This document shows positions 13,877 through 22,035 of a stretch of 32,188 bases of DNA, in pieces. The notes under the pieces are model-generated. The model was not told the origin of the DNA and made no database searches. It saw only the letters and a list, made by a program, of their open reading frames with translations. Source of the DNA: CAYLGY01 sp964383325 (lineage in GTDB: Bacteria > Pseudomonadota > Alphaproteobacteria > Rhizobiales > Rhizobiaceae); assembly GCA_964383325.1 (NCBI GenBank), contig CAYLGY010000023.1, forward strand, positions 1-32,188. The letters run 5' to 3'. The stretch's first letter is position 1, and the number at the start of each line of letters is the position of its first letter. The position numbers and the translations under genes were made by a program.

Positions 13877-15193
13877 TCAGGGACGGGCTGCTCCATCTGT
13901 CCGCGCTCCGAGCTGCGCGGGCCGCGCGCCGCCCCAGGCCCAGGCCAGCAGCTGAACCGTGTGAATTGCGGGAATGGACGTCTTGCTCGCGATCTGTGTG
14001 ATGCAGCCCAGATTGCCGGCCGCGATCAGATCGGCGCCGGTTCGTTCGAGATTGCGTGCCTTGCGCTTTCCGAGCGTGTTCGCAAGGTCCGGCTGCAGGA
14101 GATTGTAGGTGCCGGCGGAACCGCAGCAGAGATGCCCTTCCGCAGGCTCGACGACATCAAATCCGGCCTTGCGCAGGAGTTCCACCGGTTCAGCCGTGAC
14201 CTTCTGGCCGTGCTGGAGGGAGCAGGCGGAATGATAGGCGACCCGCAGGCCGGGCCGGATTGCGGGTTCAGGCAACGCCAGCCGTGACAGATATTCGCTG
14301 ATGTCCAGCGCGAGAGCGGATATGCGGGCGGCCTTGCCGGCATAGGCCGGATCGTGGCGCAGCATGTGACCATAGTCCTTGACGGTCGTGCCGCAGCCTG
14401 AAGCGGTGACGAGAATCGCATCAAGCCCCCCGGATTCGATCTCGCGCATCCACGCATCAATATTGCGGCGGGCATTGTCCAGCGCATCTCCTTCGCGGCC
14501 CATGTGATGCACCAGTGCCCCGCAGCAGCCTTCGTCACGGATGCTGGCGACCTCGATGCCGAGCCTTGCGAGCAGCGAGACCGCCGCGGCATGGATCTCG
14601 GGATCGAGCACCCGCTGCACGCATCCGGCAAGCATCGCAACCCGTCCCCGGCGCTCGCCGGCGATTTGCGGCGCGTGATTTGCGGGCGCCGGCAATCGGT
14701 CCGGTACCAGCGACAGCATTGCCGCAAGCGGCCGCGTCGCTTCCGCACGGCGGAAGAGCACGCCCAGCGGGCGCGCCATGCGGGCCAGGGCAAGTGCGGC
14801 GCGGAAACGGCGGGGAAAGGGCAATATCGCCGCGAGCAGGCCGCGGAGCATTCTTTCGGCAAGGGGCCGCTGGTAGCTTGCCTCGATATGGGACCGGGCA
14901 TGGTCGACCAGATGCATGTAGTCGACGCCGGAAGGACATGTCGTCATGCAGGAAAGGCAGGAGAGGCACCGGTCGATATGGGTGACGGATTCCGGGTCGG
15001 CGTCCCGCCCATTTTCGAGCATCTCCTTGATGAGGTAAATACGGCCGCGCGGGCTGTCGAGCTCATTGCCCAGCGTGACATAGGTGGGGCAAGTGGCGGT
15101 ACAGAAACCACAATGCACGCAGCTGCGAATGATCCGCTCGGCTTCGCTCATGCGAGGATCGGCCAGTTGCTCAAGGGAAAAGCGGGTCTGCAC
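13877..15193 (-). CDS. glcF: glycolate oxidase iron-sulfur subunit
   Basis: GlcF is the Fe-S and electron-transfer subunit of the membrane-associated glycolate oxidase GlcDEF, which oxidises glycolate to glyoxylate and passes electrons to the respiratory chain. The 438-residue protein starts with GTG at 15193 (MQTRFSLEQLADP, the usual family beginning). Two [4Fe-4S] ligand sets are intact: C25, C28, C31, C35 (CVHCGFCTATCP) and C76, C79, C82, C86 (CLSCLSCMTTCP). The C-terminal half carries two cysteine-rich CCG-type domains (EGCCGALVHH and HLCCGSAGTYN). It is the last gene of the operon, only 12 bases after the small membrane protein gene that separates it from glcE. Confidence 0.96.
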   Translation of the reverse strand: MQTRFSLEQLADPRMSEAERIIRSCVHCGFCTATCPTYVTLGNELDSPRGRIYLIKEMLENGRDADPESVTHIDRCLSCLSCMTTCPSGVDYMHLVDHARSHIEASYQRPLAERMLRGLLAAILPFPRRFRAALALARMARPLGVLFRRAEATRPLAAMLSLVPDRLPAPANHAPQIAGERRGRVAMLAGCVQRVLDPEIHAAAVSLLARLGIEVASIRDEGCCGALVHHMGREGDALDNARRNIDAWMREIESGGLDAILVTASGCGTTVKDYGHMLRHDPAYAGKAARISALALDISEYLSRLALPEPAIRPGLRVAYHSACSLQHGQKVTAEPVELLRKAGFDVVEPAEGHLCCGSAGTYNLLQPDLANTLGKRKARNLERTGADLIAAGNLGCITQIASKTSIPAIHTVQLLAWAWGGARPAQLGARTDGAARP

Positions 15194-15205
15194 CAGATTT
15201 TCCCG

Positions 15206-15577
15206 TCAGATCAGCCAGCTGTCGGGATTGCGTATCGGCTCGTTCCGCCCGACCGCCTGCAGTCCGACGATGCAGCGGACAACCACCCAGACCGCTATGG
15301 CGAACATCAGAATGACACCGATGCCGATCACGATCAGGAGCAGGGAGATGAACCCCCCGAGAAGTGCGAGCCAGAAGGTCCGGATCGCCCAGCGATAGTG
15401 CGTCTCGATCCAGGGCTCGGACTTGCCGCGATTAAGATGGGCAAGAACGATGCCGACAATGGCCGAGATGCCGATGACGAAGCCGACGAGATAGAGCACG
15501 TAGATGAGCTGGACATTGGATTTGCCCGGTTCGAGCCATCCTTCCACCTGCCGGCCCGGCTGAGTTTCATTCGTCAT
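15206..15577 (-). CDS. small integral membrane protein (COG3671/DUF4870-like)
   Basis: This 123-residue protein has three hydrophobic segments, at about 22-46, 66-83 and 84-104. The sequence around THYRWAIRTFW (59-69) and the ending VGLQAVGRNEPIRNPDSW resemble the small uncharacterised membrane family COG3671 (DUF4870-like). No catalytic motif is seen and its function is unknown. ATG 15577 follows AAGGGAGAAAAGG, a good ribosome-binding site; the reading frame stays open upstream but only as antisense to glcE. It sits inside the glycolate oxidase cluster, 35 bases after glcE and 12 bases before glcF, so it is almost certainly co-transcribed. A role in membrane attachment of the oxidase is an inference from position only. 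Confidence 0.85.
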   Translation of the reverse strand: MTNETQPGRQVEGWLEPGKSNVQLIYVLYLVGFVIGISAIVGIVLAHLNRGKSEPWIETHYRWAIRTFWLALLGGFISLLLIVIGIGVILMFAIAVWVVVRCIVGLQAVGRNEPIRNPDSWLI

Positions 15578-15612
15578 TGCCTTTTCTCCCTTGTGCGTGT
15601 TTCCTGCCGCGG

Positions 15613-16812
15613 TCAGAATCCGACGCGGCTCGTATCGAAGACGCCCTGCGGATCGATCGCCCGGCGAATCCCTGCATTCAACCGGGCAATTACGGGCTCC
15701 ACCGGATGAAATGCCGGTACGGCATCGGGGTTGCGGTCCGATGCCCGCACCAGCAGGGCATTGCCGCCGCCATGCCGGGCCAGTTCGTCGCGAATCTCCT
15801 CCATGTCTGCATCCTCTTCCAGCCTCAGCCAGACCAGGCCGCCCTGCCAGTCGTAGTATACATCTGCAGCGAGTCGCATGCGCAACGCCATGACATAATG
15901 CGCACCTTCGGAAGGCGTCAGCGAAATCCGCCAGAGCGGCCGCTCGGGTCGGTCGCAATAGGGCGAGACTTCCGCGATTTCCTTCCATAAATGCCGCGAT
16001 TCGTCCCGATCGATCGTCCGCAGCGGCGCTATTCCGTCCAGCAGGGAACTCAGGCGGCCGGCCCGGTCCGCCACCGAATCGTCGAACCCCTCGATGCGGA
16101 ACAGGGTCGCCGCGCCAGCATCGAGCAGCCTCGGCGCGACCAGTTCCGGCAAGTGGGCCGCGCCGGAGATTTCCGCCGAAGAGGCCATGGCATGCGCCAT
16201 TGCGACGGTTGCCTGTTCGTCATGCAAGCCTTCGAGCACAAGCGTGGTTTCCGTCTCCGAACGCGGCAAGACCTTGAACGTGACCTCGGTCATCAGTCCG
16301 AGCGTGCCCCAGGAACCGGCCAGCAGCTTGCAGAGGTCGAGCCCGGTAACATTCTTCATCACCCGGCCGCCGCTGCGGACGATTTCGCCCTGGCCATTGA
16401 TGAAGCGCACGCCAAGCAGGCTGTCGCGCGCCGCGCCGGCGAGGACTCGGCGCGGGCCGGAATTGTTGATTGCCGCCACGGCGCCGATTGTCGGCTCCCC
16501 TTCCGATTGCAGCATGGGGCGGTAATCGATCGGCTCGAATGCAAGGCGCTGGCCCTGTTCCGCCAGGACGCCCTCGATCTCGGCGAGCGAGGTTCCGGCG
16601 CGCGCGCTGATCACCATCTCGTCCGGGCGGTAGGCAGTGATGCCAGCCAGGCGCCGGGTCGAGAGGGTGATGCCGGTCCGGGAGGCTTCGCCGATGCGGG
16701 CCTTGGTGCCGCCGCCCTCGATGGCTACCGTCAGGCCGCGCTCGCCGGCTGCGCGGATCATTTCGGCGGCCTCGGCTTCGGTTGCCGGCTCCCATTTGTC
16801 CATTTGCGTCAT
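15613..16812 (-). CDS. glcE: glycolate oxidase FAD-binding subunit
   Basis: GlcE is the smaller FAD-binding (PCMH-type) subunit of glycolate oxidase and works with GlcD and GlcF. Starting at ATG 16812 it has 399 residues, the family norm. EGGGTKARIG near residue 36 is the pyrophosphate-binding loop of the flavin fold. GGRVMKNVTGLDLCKLLAGSWG in the middle is typical of GlcE; it is cited here by its landmarks VMKNVTG and LAGSWGTLG. The ATG overlaps the glcD stop by four bases (ATGA). The frame stays open 17 codons further upstream, inside glcD, but that extension is not expected to be translated. A small membrane-protein gene follows before glcF. Confidence 0.94.
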   Translation of the reverse strand: MTQMDKWEPATEAEAAEMIRAAGERGLTVAIEGGGTKARIGEASRTGITLSTRRLAGITAYRPDEMVISARAGTSLAEIEGVLAEQGQRLAFEPIDYRPMLQSEGEPTIGAVAAINNSGPRRVLAGAARDSLLGVRFINGQGEIVRSGGRVMKNVTGLDLCKLLAGSWGTLGLMTEVTFKVLPRSETETTLVLEGLHDEQATVAMAHAMASSAEISGAAHLPELVAPRLLDAGAATLFRIEGFDDSVADRAGRLSSLLDGIAPLRTIDRDESRHLWKEIAEVSPYCDRPERPLWRISLTPSEGAHYVMALRMRLAADVYYDWQGGLVWLRLEEDADMEEIRDELARHGGGNALLVRASDRNPDAVPAFHPVEPVIARLNAGIRRAIDPQGVFDTSRVGF

Positions 16813-18245
16813 CGCCCGGCGCGAAGCTCCAGCGGAAAGACCTTTGACCGGTTGAGGCGCCAATCCGGATCGAAGGCGTCGCGCACCGCCATTTGCTGGC
16901 GCAGATCGGCCTCGGAATACTGGTGGCGCATCAGGTCACGCTTCTCGATGCCCACGCCATGCTCTCCGGTCAGGCAGCCGCCGGCATCGACGCAGAGACG
17001 CAGGATCTCCGCACCGGCCTCCTCGGCGCTGCGCGCCTGATCGGGATCATTGACGTCGTAGAGAATGAGCGGATGCATGTTGCCGTCGCCGGCATGAAAG
17101 ACATTGGCGACGCGCAGCCCGTGACGCGCCACGATTCTGGCCGTTTCCTTCAGCACGAAGGGCAGCTGGCTGAGGGGGACGGTTCCGTCCATGCAGATAT
17201 AGTCCGCGATGCGACCCGTTGCGCCGAAGGCAGACTTGCGTCCCTTCCAGATCAAGGCCGCCTCCATCGCGCTGCGACTTTCCCGTATGGTACGAACCTC
17301 ATGCTGGCGTGCAATCGCGATGATCCGGTCGAGCATTGCCTGCATTTCGGCCTCTGAACCTTCGACCTCGATGATCAGCATCGCTTCGGCGTCCAGCGGG
17401 TAGCCGGCGTTCGCGAAGGCCTCGCAGATCTCGATCGCCGGACGGTCCATGAACTCGATGGCTACCGGAACGATGCCGGCAGCAATGATGCCGGAAACGC
17501 ACGCGCCGGCGCTTTCCGAGGATGCGAAACCGAACAGGACGGGCCGGGCGCCCTCCGGCTTCGGCAGCAGCCGGACAATTGCCTCGGTCACGATGCCGAG
17601 CTGCCCCTCGGCCCCGCAGATCAGACCGAGCAGGTCGTAGCCGGGTGAATCGAATCCCTTTCCGCCAAGCTCCACGACCGTTCCATCCGCCATGACGAAT
17701 GTCAGGCCGAGCAGATGGTTGGTGGTCACCCCGTGCTTGAGGCAATGGGCGCCGCCGGAATTCATCCCGATATTGCCGCCAATGGTGCAGGCAAGCTGGG
17801 AGGAAGGATCGGGCGCGTAAAAGAAGCCATCCGCATCCACGGCCTGCGAGATGGCCAGGTTGGTGACGCCGGCCTGAACGCGCGCGAGGCGGTTCGGCAG
17901 GTCGATTTCGAGAATTCGGTTCATCCGGGAGAGGCCGACGACCACGGCGTCGGCTTCCGGTATGGCGCCGCCGGACAAGGAGGTGCCGGCGCCGCGCGGA
18001 ACCACCGGCACGCCCTCCCGGGCGAGCAGCTTCATGACCGCGGCAACTTCCTGCGTGGTGCGCGGCAGCACCACTGCCAGCGGCTTCTGCCGATAGGCAG
18101 TGAAACCATCCGTTTCGAAGACCACGGTTTCGCGCTCGGACGAGATCACGCATTCGGCCGGCAGGATGCTGGTCAGTCCGGCGAGGATGCTTTCCCTGCG
18201 CTCCATGACGCCGGATCTCGCCGGGAGGAATGCAATTCGTGACAT
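16809..18245 (-). CDS. glcD: glycolate oxidase FAD-linked catalytic subunit
   Basis: GlcD is the catalytic flavoprotein of glycolate oxidase. The 478-residue protein has the PCMH-type FAD-binding domain (PRGAGTSLSGG at 83-93, then IGGNIGMNSGGAHCLKHG) and the FAD-oxidase C-terminal domain with the diagnostic GEHGVGIEKRDLM. It is close to the E. coli length of about 499. The start is ATG 18245. It lies 42 bases after lldD and overlaps glcE by four bases. Paralogues of this fold oxidise D-lactate, so D-lactate could be an alternative substrate; the adjacent glcE and glcF favour glycolate. No GlcC-type regulator or glycolate permease gene lies in this window. Confidence 0.95.
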   Translation of the reverse strand: MSRIAFLPARSGVMERRESILAGLTSILPAECVISSERETVVFETDGFTAYRQKPLAVVLPRTTQEVAAVMKLLAREGVPVVPRGAGTSLSGGAIPEADAVVVGLSRMNRILEIDLPNRLARVQAGVTNLAISQAVDADGFFYAPDPSSQLACTIGGNIGMNSGGAHCLKHGVTTNHLLGLTFVMADGTVVELGGKGFDSPGYDLLGLICGAEGQLGIVTEAIVRLLPKPEGARPVLFGFASSESAGACVSGIIAAGIVPVAIEFMDRPAIEICEAFANAGYPLDAEAMLIIEVEGSEAEMQAMLDRIIAIARQHEVRTIRESRSAMEAALIWKGRKSAFGATGRIADYICMDGTVPLSQLPFVLKETARIVARHGLRVANVFHAGDGNMHPLILYDVNDPDQARSAEEAGAEILRLCVDAGGCLTGEHGVGIEKRDLMRHQYSEADLRQQMAVRDAFDPDWRLNRSKVFPLELRAGR

Positions 18246-18287
18246 TACGCCCTCCCGACCGGCTGGAACGATCCCGACATTGACCGG

Positions 18288-19427
18288 TCATTGCGCAAAG
18301 AGATTGTGCCTCCCCACATTGCGGATATCGGTCTCGCCACAAAGAGCCATGGTGATGTCCAGCTCCTTGCGGATGATTTCCAGCGCGCGTGTGACCCCGG
18401 CCTGGCCCATGGCCCCCAGTCCATAGACATAGGCCCGGCCGATGAAGGTTCCCTTCGCGCCCAGCGCTATGGCCTTCATCACGTCCTGGCCGCTGCGGAT
18501 TCCGCCGTCGAACAGGACCTCGATCCTTGTGCCCACTGCATCGGCAATCGCGGCAAGCACGTCGATCGAGGCGGGCGCGCCGTCGAGCTGCCTGCCGCCA
18601 TGATTGGATACGATGATGGCATCTGCACCGATGCCCGCAGCGATGCGCGCATCCTCGACATCATTGATGCCCTTGAGAATCAGGGGGCCGTCCCAGAATT
18701 TGCGCACCCAGCGGATCGATTCCCAGTCCAGGGTCGGATCGAACTGCGCATGTGTCCATTCGCTCAGCGAGCGCAGATTGTCCGCGCCCGGGGCGTGGCC
18801 GACAATGTTGCCGAAGGTCCGGCGTTTCGTCCGCAACATGCCGAGGCACCAGCGCGGCCGGGTCATCAGGTGCGCGAGGGTCCGGGGCGTGAGCCGAGGC
18901 GGGGTCGAGAGTCCGTTGCGCACATCCTTGTGCCGCTGGCCGAGGATCTGCAGGTCGAGGGTCAGGACAAGTGCAGAGCATCCGGCCGCCTTCGCCCGCG
19001 CAATGAGCCTTTCGATATAGGTGCGGTCGCGCATCACATAGAGCTGGAACCAGAATGGCTTGCTCGTCGCCGCCGCGACATCCTCGATCGAGCAGATGCT
19101 CATGGTAGAGAGCGTAAAGGGAACGCCGGCCTGTTCGGCTGCCCGGGCAGCCAGGATCTCGCCATCGGCATGCTGCATGCCGGTCATGCCGACGGGCGCC
19201 AGCGCAACCGGCATCGAGACATCCTGTCCGACCATGCGCGTCGCGAGGGAGCGATTGTCGATATTGACCGCCACGCGTTGGCGCAGCCTGTATTTGCGGA
19301 ACGCTTCCTCATTGTCGCGATAGGTGGATTCGGACCATGCACCCGAATCGGCATAGTCGTAGAACATTCGCGGCACGCGGCGGCGAGCGAGTTCCTTCAG
19401 GTCTCCGATATGGGTGATGACCGGCAT
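18288..19427 (-). CDS. lldD: FMN-dependent L-lactate dehydrogenase / 2-hydroxyacid oxidase
   Basis: This 379-residue (S)-2-hydroxyacid dehydrogenase of the LldD/glycolate-oxidase family would oxidise L-lactate to pyruvate at the membrane with quinone as acceptor. The TIM barrel is complete. FYDYADSG (22-29) holds the active-site tyrosine, APVGMTGM (77-84) and QLY (128-130) contact FMN, K252 is in LKGI, catalytic H276 and R279 are in SNHGGRQLDG, and DGGIRSGQD is the phosphate loop. ATG 19427 (MPVITHIGDL) is preferred over GTG 19439 because relatives begin there. It precedes glcDEF on the same strand, with a 46-residue ORF upstream. The family also contains glycolate and mandelate oxidases. Adjacency to glycolate oxidase leaves the true substrate open between L-lactate and other short hydroxyacids. 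Confidence 0.9.
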   Translation of the reverse strand: MPVITHIGDLKELARRRVPRMFYDYADSGAWSESTYRDNEEAFRKYRLRQRVAVNIDNRSLATRMVGQDVSMPVALAPVGMTGMQHADGEILAARAAEQAGVPFTLSTMSICSIEDVAAATSKPFWFQLYVMRDRTYIERLIARAKAAGCSALVLTLDLQILGQRHKDVRNGLSTPPRLTPRTLAHLMTRPRWCLGMLRTKRRTFGNIVGHAPGADNLRSLSEWTHAQFDPTLDWESIRWVRKFWDGPLILKGINDVEDARIAAGIGADAIIVSNHGGRQLDGAPASIDVLAAIADAVGTRIEVLFDGGIRSGQDVMKAIALGAKGTFIGRAYVYGLGAMGQAGVTRALEIIRKELDITMALCGETDIRNVGRHNLFAQ

Positions 19428-19490
19428 GATCCCATCCACTACAGGAAAGAGCTTCCCCGGCGCAATTGATGGACGGGCGCCGGCACGCTG

Positions 19491-19631
19491 TCAACGCTGC
19501 GGCAGCGAGACACCGTAGCCGTCAATGGCCCGGGCGGTGCCCCCGGCATCGGCGGAATAGATCCCTACGGCACCGAGGCCGATTGCGCCCAGCATGAAAA
19601 GGCTGAGCAGGGCAGCTTTCATCATGGTCAT
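19491..19631 (-). CDS. 46-residue hydrophobic peptide upstream of lldD
   Basis: This short ORF runs from ATG 19631 to TGA 19491. Residues 5-24 are a continuous hydrophobic stretch (ALLSLFMLGAIGLGAVGIY), followed by a small polar tail ending SLPQR. A GAGG lies about ten bases before the start. It could be a single-pass membrane peptide with its tail outside, or a signal peptide releasing a short product. I recognise no family. It is the first ORF in the lldD-glcDEF direction, 63 bases before lldD, and lies downstream of an AT-rich palindrome-bearing region. A leader peptide or a small respiratory-complex subunit are both possible. Start codons at 19625 and 19622 are alternatives. Confidence 0.5.
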   Translation of the reverse strand: MTMMKAALLSLFMLGAIGLGAVGIYSADAGGTARAIDGYGVSLPQR

Positions 19632-19688
19632 GTTCCGATTGCCTCTGGCGCGGGAAATGGTTGCGAACGCCCCTATCCATGATTCGCG

Positions 19689-19716
19689 TTTCGAAATCGA
19701 TAAGGTTTTCCGAAAA
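19689..19716. promoter_or_regulatory. paired palindromes TTTCGAAA and TTTTC-C-GAAAA (candidate operator)
   Basis: TTTCGAAA (19689-19696) is self-complementary. TTTTC (19706-19710) and GAAAA (19712-19716) form a second palindrome around one base. Their centres are about 18-19 bases apart, roughly two helical turns. They lie in the divergent gap between the lldD-glc operon and rsmE, about 60-85 bases before the 46-residue ORF. The placement suits a regulator of the hydroxyacid operon. No regulator family is assigned. Confidence 0.35.
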
Positions 19717-19799
19717 TTCTTATGCTGATGCAGTTTGGCGACAGCATCGGCCGGAGGGACGGGCTTGACGAGACCGGCCGGCCTGCGCATTGAGCATGG

Positions 19800-20561
19800 A
19801 TGCACATTCCGTCCCGCATCCAGCGACTGCATTGCGATTCTCCCATCCATGCCGGCGAGCCGATCGCCGCAACGCCGCAGCAGGTGCATTATCTCCTGCA
19901 CGTGCTGCGCATGCGGCAGGGTGACGAGGTCCTGGTCTTCAATGGCCGCGACGGGGAATGGCTGGCGCGGCTGCGCGGCGAGGGCCGCAAGGAGTGGCGG
20001 CTCGAACCGTTGCGCCAGACCCGTCCGCAGCCGCCTGCCGCCGATCTGCAATTCTGCTTCGCACCCCTGAAAAGCGGGCGCATGGATTATCTGGTGCAGA
20101 AGGCAACGGAAATGGGCGCTGGCAGGCTTCGGCCGGTCCTGACCCAGCATACCCAGCAGCAGCGTTTTTCGGCTGACCGCATGCTGGCCAATGTCATCGA
20201 GGCGGCAGAGCAATGCGGAATCCTTTCGGTCCCTGCCCTCGATCCACCGCTCCGGCTGACGGATCTCATCGAGGGGTGGGAAAGCGGCCGGGCGCTGGTC
20301 TTCTGCGACGAGGCCGCCGAAATCGACAACCCGATCAGCGCATTGCAGCCGCTGCGCGGCCGGCCTGCCGGAATCCTGATCGGGCCTGAAGGCGGATTTT
20401 CGGCTTCCGAACGCGAGACGCTGCGGCAATTGCCGTTCGTGACGGCAATTTCGCTCGGTCCGAGGATCCTGCGGGCGGACACGGCAGCGGTCGCGGCCCT
20501 GGCCCTGTTCCAGGCAGTTGCAGGGGACTGGGTGCAACCCTCCCGGAGAGATTTCGCTTGA
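19800..20561 (+). CDS. rsmE: 16S rRNA m3U1498 methyltransferase
   Basis: RsmE methylates N3 of U1498 in 16S rRNA, near the decoding centre of the 30S subunit, using SAM. The 253-residue protein has an N-terminal PUA-like RNA-binding region (VHYLLHVLRMRQGDEVLVFNG landmarks, about 29-49) and a C-terminal SPOUT domain. The knotted SAM site is marked by LIGPEGGFSASE (about 197-208) and SLGPRILRADTA (about 221-232), both diagnostic. ATG 19800 is the first in-frame start; the ribosome-binding site is weak. gshA follows 87 bases later on the same strand, a pairing I associate with rhizobial genomes. Function in that pairing is not obviously linked. Confidence 0.95.
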   Translation: MHIPSRIQRLHCDSPIHAGEPIAATPQQVHYLLHVLRMRQGDEVLVFNGRDGEWLARLRGEGRKEWRLEPLRQTRPQPPAADLQFCFAPLKSGRMDYLVQKATEMGAGRLRPVLTQHTQQQRFSADRMLANVIEAAEQCGILSVPALDPPLRLTDLIEGWESGRALVFCDEAAEIDNPISALQPLRGRPAGILIGPEGGFSASERETLRQLPFVTAISLGPRILRADTAAVAALALFQAVAGDWVQPSRRDFA

Positions 20562-20648
20562 TCGGGAGACTGGCAATGTCCATTGGACCCTCAGGCAACA
20601 TGTCTGGCCAGGACGGCAATCGTTTCAATCAGGAAAGGCTCTCAACTG

Positions 20649-22022
20649 ATGGCGCGCGATACGATGGATGTTCGGCCGGTCGAATCGGTCGAAGATTTGG
20701 CGGATTACATTGCCGAAGGCGAGAAACCGCCATCGCAATGGCGAATCGGGACCGAGCACGAGAAGTTTCCGTTCCATATCGACGGCAACCGGCCAGTAGC
20801 CTATGAGGGCAGCAATGGCATCCGCGCGTTGCTGGAGGGTCTGCGTCAGATCCTCGGCTGGGAACCGATCGTCGATGCCGGCAATGTCATCGGCCTCGTG
20901 GGACCAACCGGGCAGGGCGCAATTTCCCTCGAGCCCGGCGGGCAGTTCGAGCTTTCCGGCGCACCGCTGGAGACGATCCATCAGACCTGCCGCGAAGGGA
21001 ACGCGCATCTTGCGCAGCTGAGGCAGATCGCAAGCCCGCTGGGCATCGGCTTTCTCGGTCTTGGCGGCAGCCCGAAATGGACGCTGGCGGAAACGCCGCG
21101 AATGCCGAAATCCCGTTACGAGATCATGACGCGCTACATGCCGAAGGTCGGCAAACACGGTCTCGACATGATGTATCGTACCTGCACGATACAGGTGAAC
21201 CTGGATTTCTCCTCGGAATCGGACATGCGCCGCAAGATGCAGGTGTCGCTGAAACTGCAGCCGCTTGCCACCGCGCTCTTTGCCAATTCTCCGTTCACCG
21301 AGGGACGGCCGAATGGCTATGTCTCCTGGCGCGGCGAGATCTGGCGCGATACGGACAATCAACGTTCGGGCCTGCTCCCTTTCGCTTTCGCGCCGGATTT
21401 CGGCTATCGCGACTATGTCGAGTGGGCGCTCGACGTGCCCATGTATTTCGTGTTGCGCGACGGCCACTACCATGAGGCGACGCATGTGACCTTCCGGCAA
21501 TTCATGGCCGGTGCCCTGAAGGATTCGGTACCGGACGGGATGCCCAATATCGGCGACTGGACCAACCATCTTTCCACCCTGTTTCCGGATGTGCGTCTGA
21601 AGCGCTTTCTCGAAATGCGCGGCGCCGATGGCGGGCCGTGGCGGCGAATTTGCGCTCTTCCGGCATTCTGGGTCGGATTGCTCTATGACGAGGAGGCGCT
21701 GTCCGCGGCCGAAGAGCTGGTGCGTGCGTGGGAATTTCCGGATATCCAGCAGCTTCGCGACGAAGTCCCGCGGCAGGGATTGCGCACATCGGTCCGTGGC
21801 GTTGCGCTGGGGCAAGTCGCGCGGGAAGCGCTCGCCATTGCCCGTCTGGGCCTGAAGAACCGGCGGCGCCTCAACGCGGAAGGTTTCGACGAAACCGACT
21901 TTCTCAGCCCGCTCGAGGAAGTCGCGGCTCGAGGCACGACAAGCGCGGAAGAGATGGTCAGGGCATATCATACGCGCTGGGGCGGCTCGATCGAGCCTGT
22001 CTTCATGGAGCACGCCTATTGA
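20649..22022 (+). CDS. gshA: glutamate-cysteine ligase (alphaproteobacterial/plant type)
   Basis: This enzyme catalyses the first step of glutathione synthesis: ATP-dependent ligation of the gamma-carboxyl of glutamate to cysteine. From ATG 20649 (MARDTMDV) the protein has 457 residues, typical of the GCS2-like type shared by alphaproteobacteria and plants and unlike E. coli GshA. Landmarks are WRIGTEHEKF near residue 30, SLEPGGQFELSG near 95 and the FLGLGGSPKW region near 134. They form the glutamate- and ATP-binding parts of the GCS fold. AGGAAAGG (20631-20638) precedes the start. The frame is open further upstream from 20583, but that part lacks family similarity. In this enzyme class activity is commonly redox-regulated; no such cysteine pair is assigned here. 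Its end lies 13 bases from the end of the convergent DUF937-like gene. Confidence 0.95.
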   Translation: MARDTMDVRPVESVEDLADYIAEGEKPPSQWRIGTEHEKFPFHIDGNRPVAYEGSNGIRALLEGLRQILGWEPIVDAGNVIGLVGPTGQGAISLEPGGQFELSGAPLETIHQTCREGNAHLAQLRQIASPLGIGFLGLGGSPKWTLAETPRMPKSRYEIMTRYMPKVGKHGLDMMYRTCTIQVNLDFSSESDMRRKMQVSLKLQPLATALFANSPFTEGRPNGYVSWRGEIWRDTDNQRSGLLPFAFAPDFGYRDYVEWALDVPMYFVLRDGHYHEATHVTFRQFMAGALKDSVPDGMPNIGDWTNHLSTLFPDVRLKRFLEMRGADGGPWRRICALPAFWVGLLYDEEALSAAEELVRAWEFPDIQQLRDEVPRQGLRTSVRGVALGQVAREALAIARLGLKNRRRLNAEGFDETDFLSPLEEVAARGTTSAEEMVRAYHTRWGGSIEPVFMEHAY

Positions 22023-22035
22023 GTGAGGCCCCTCG

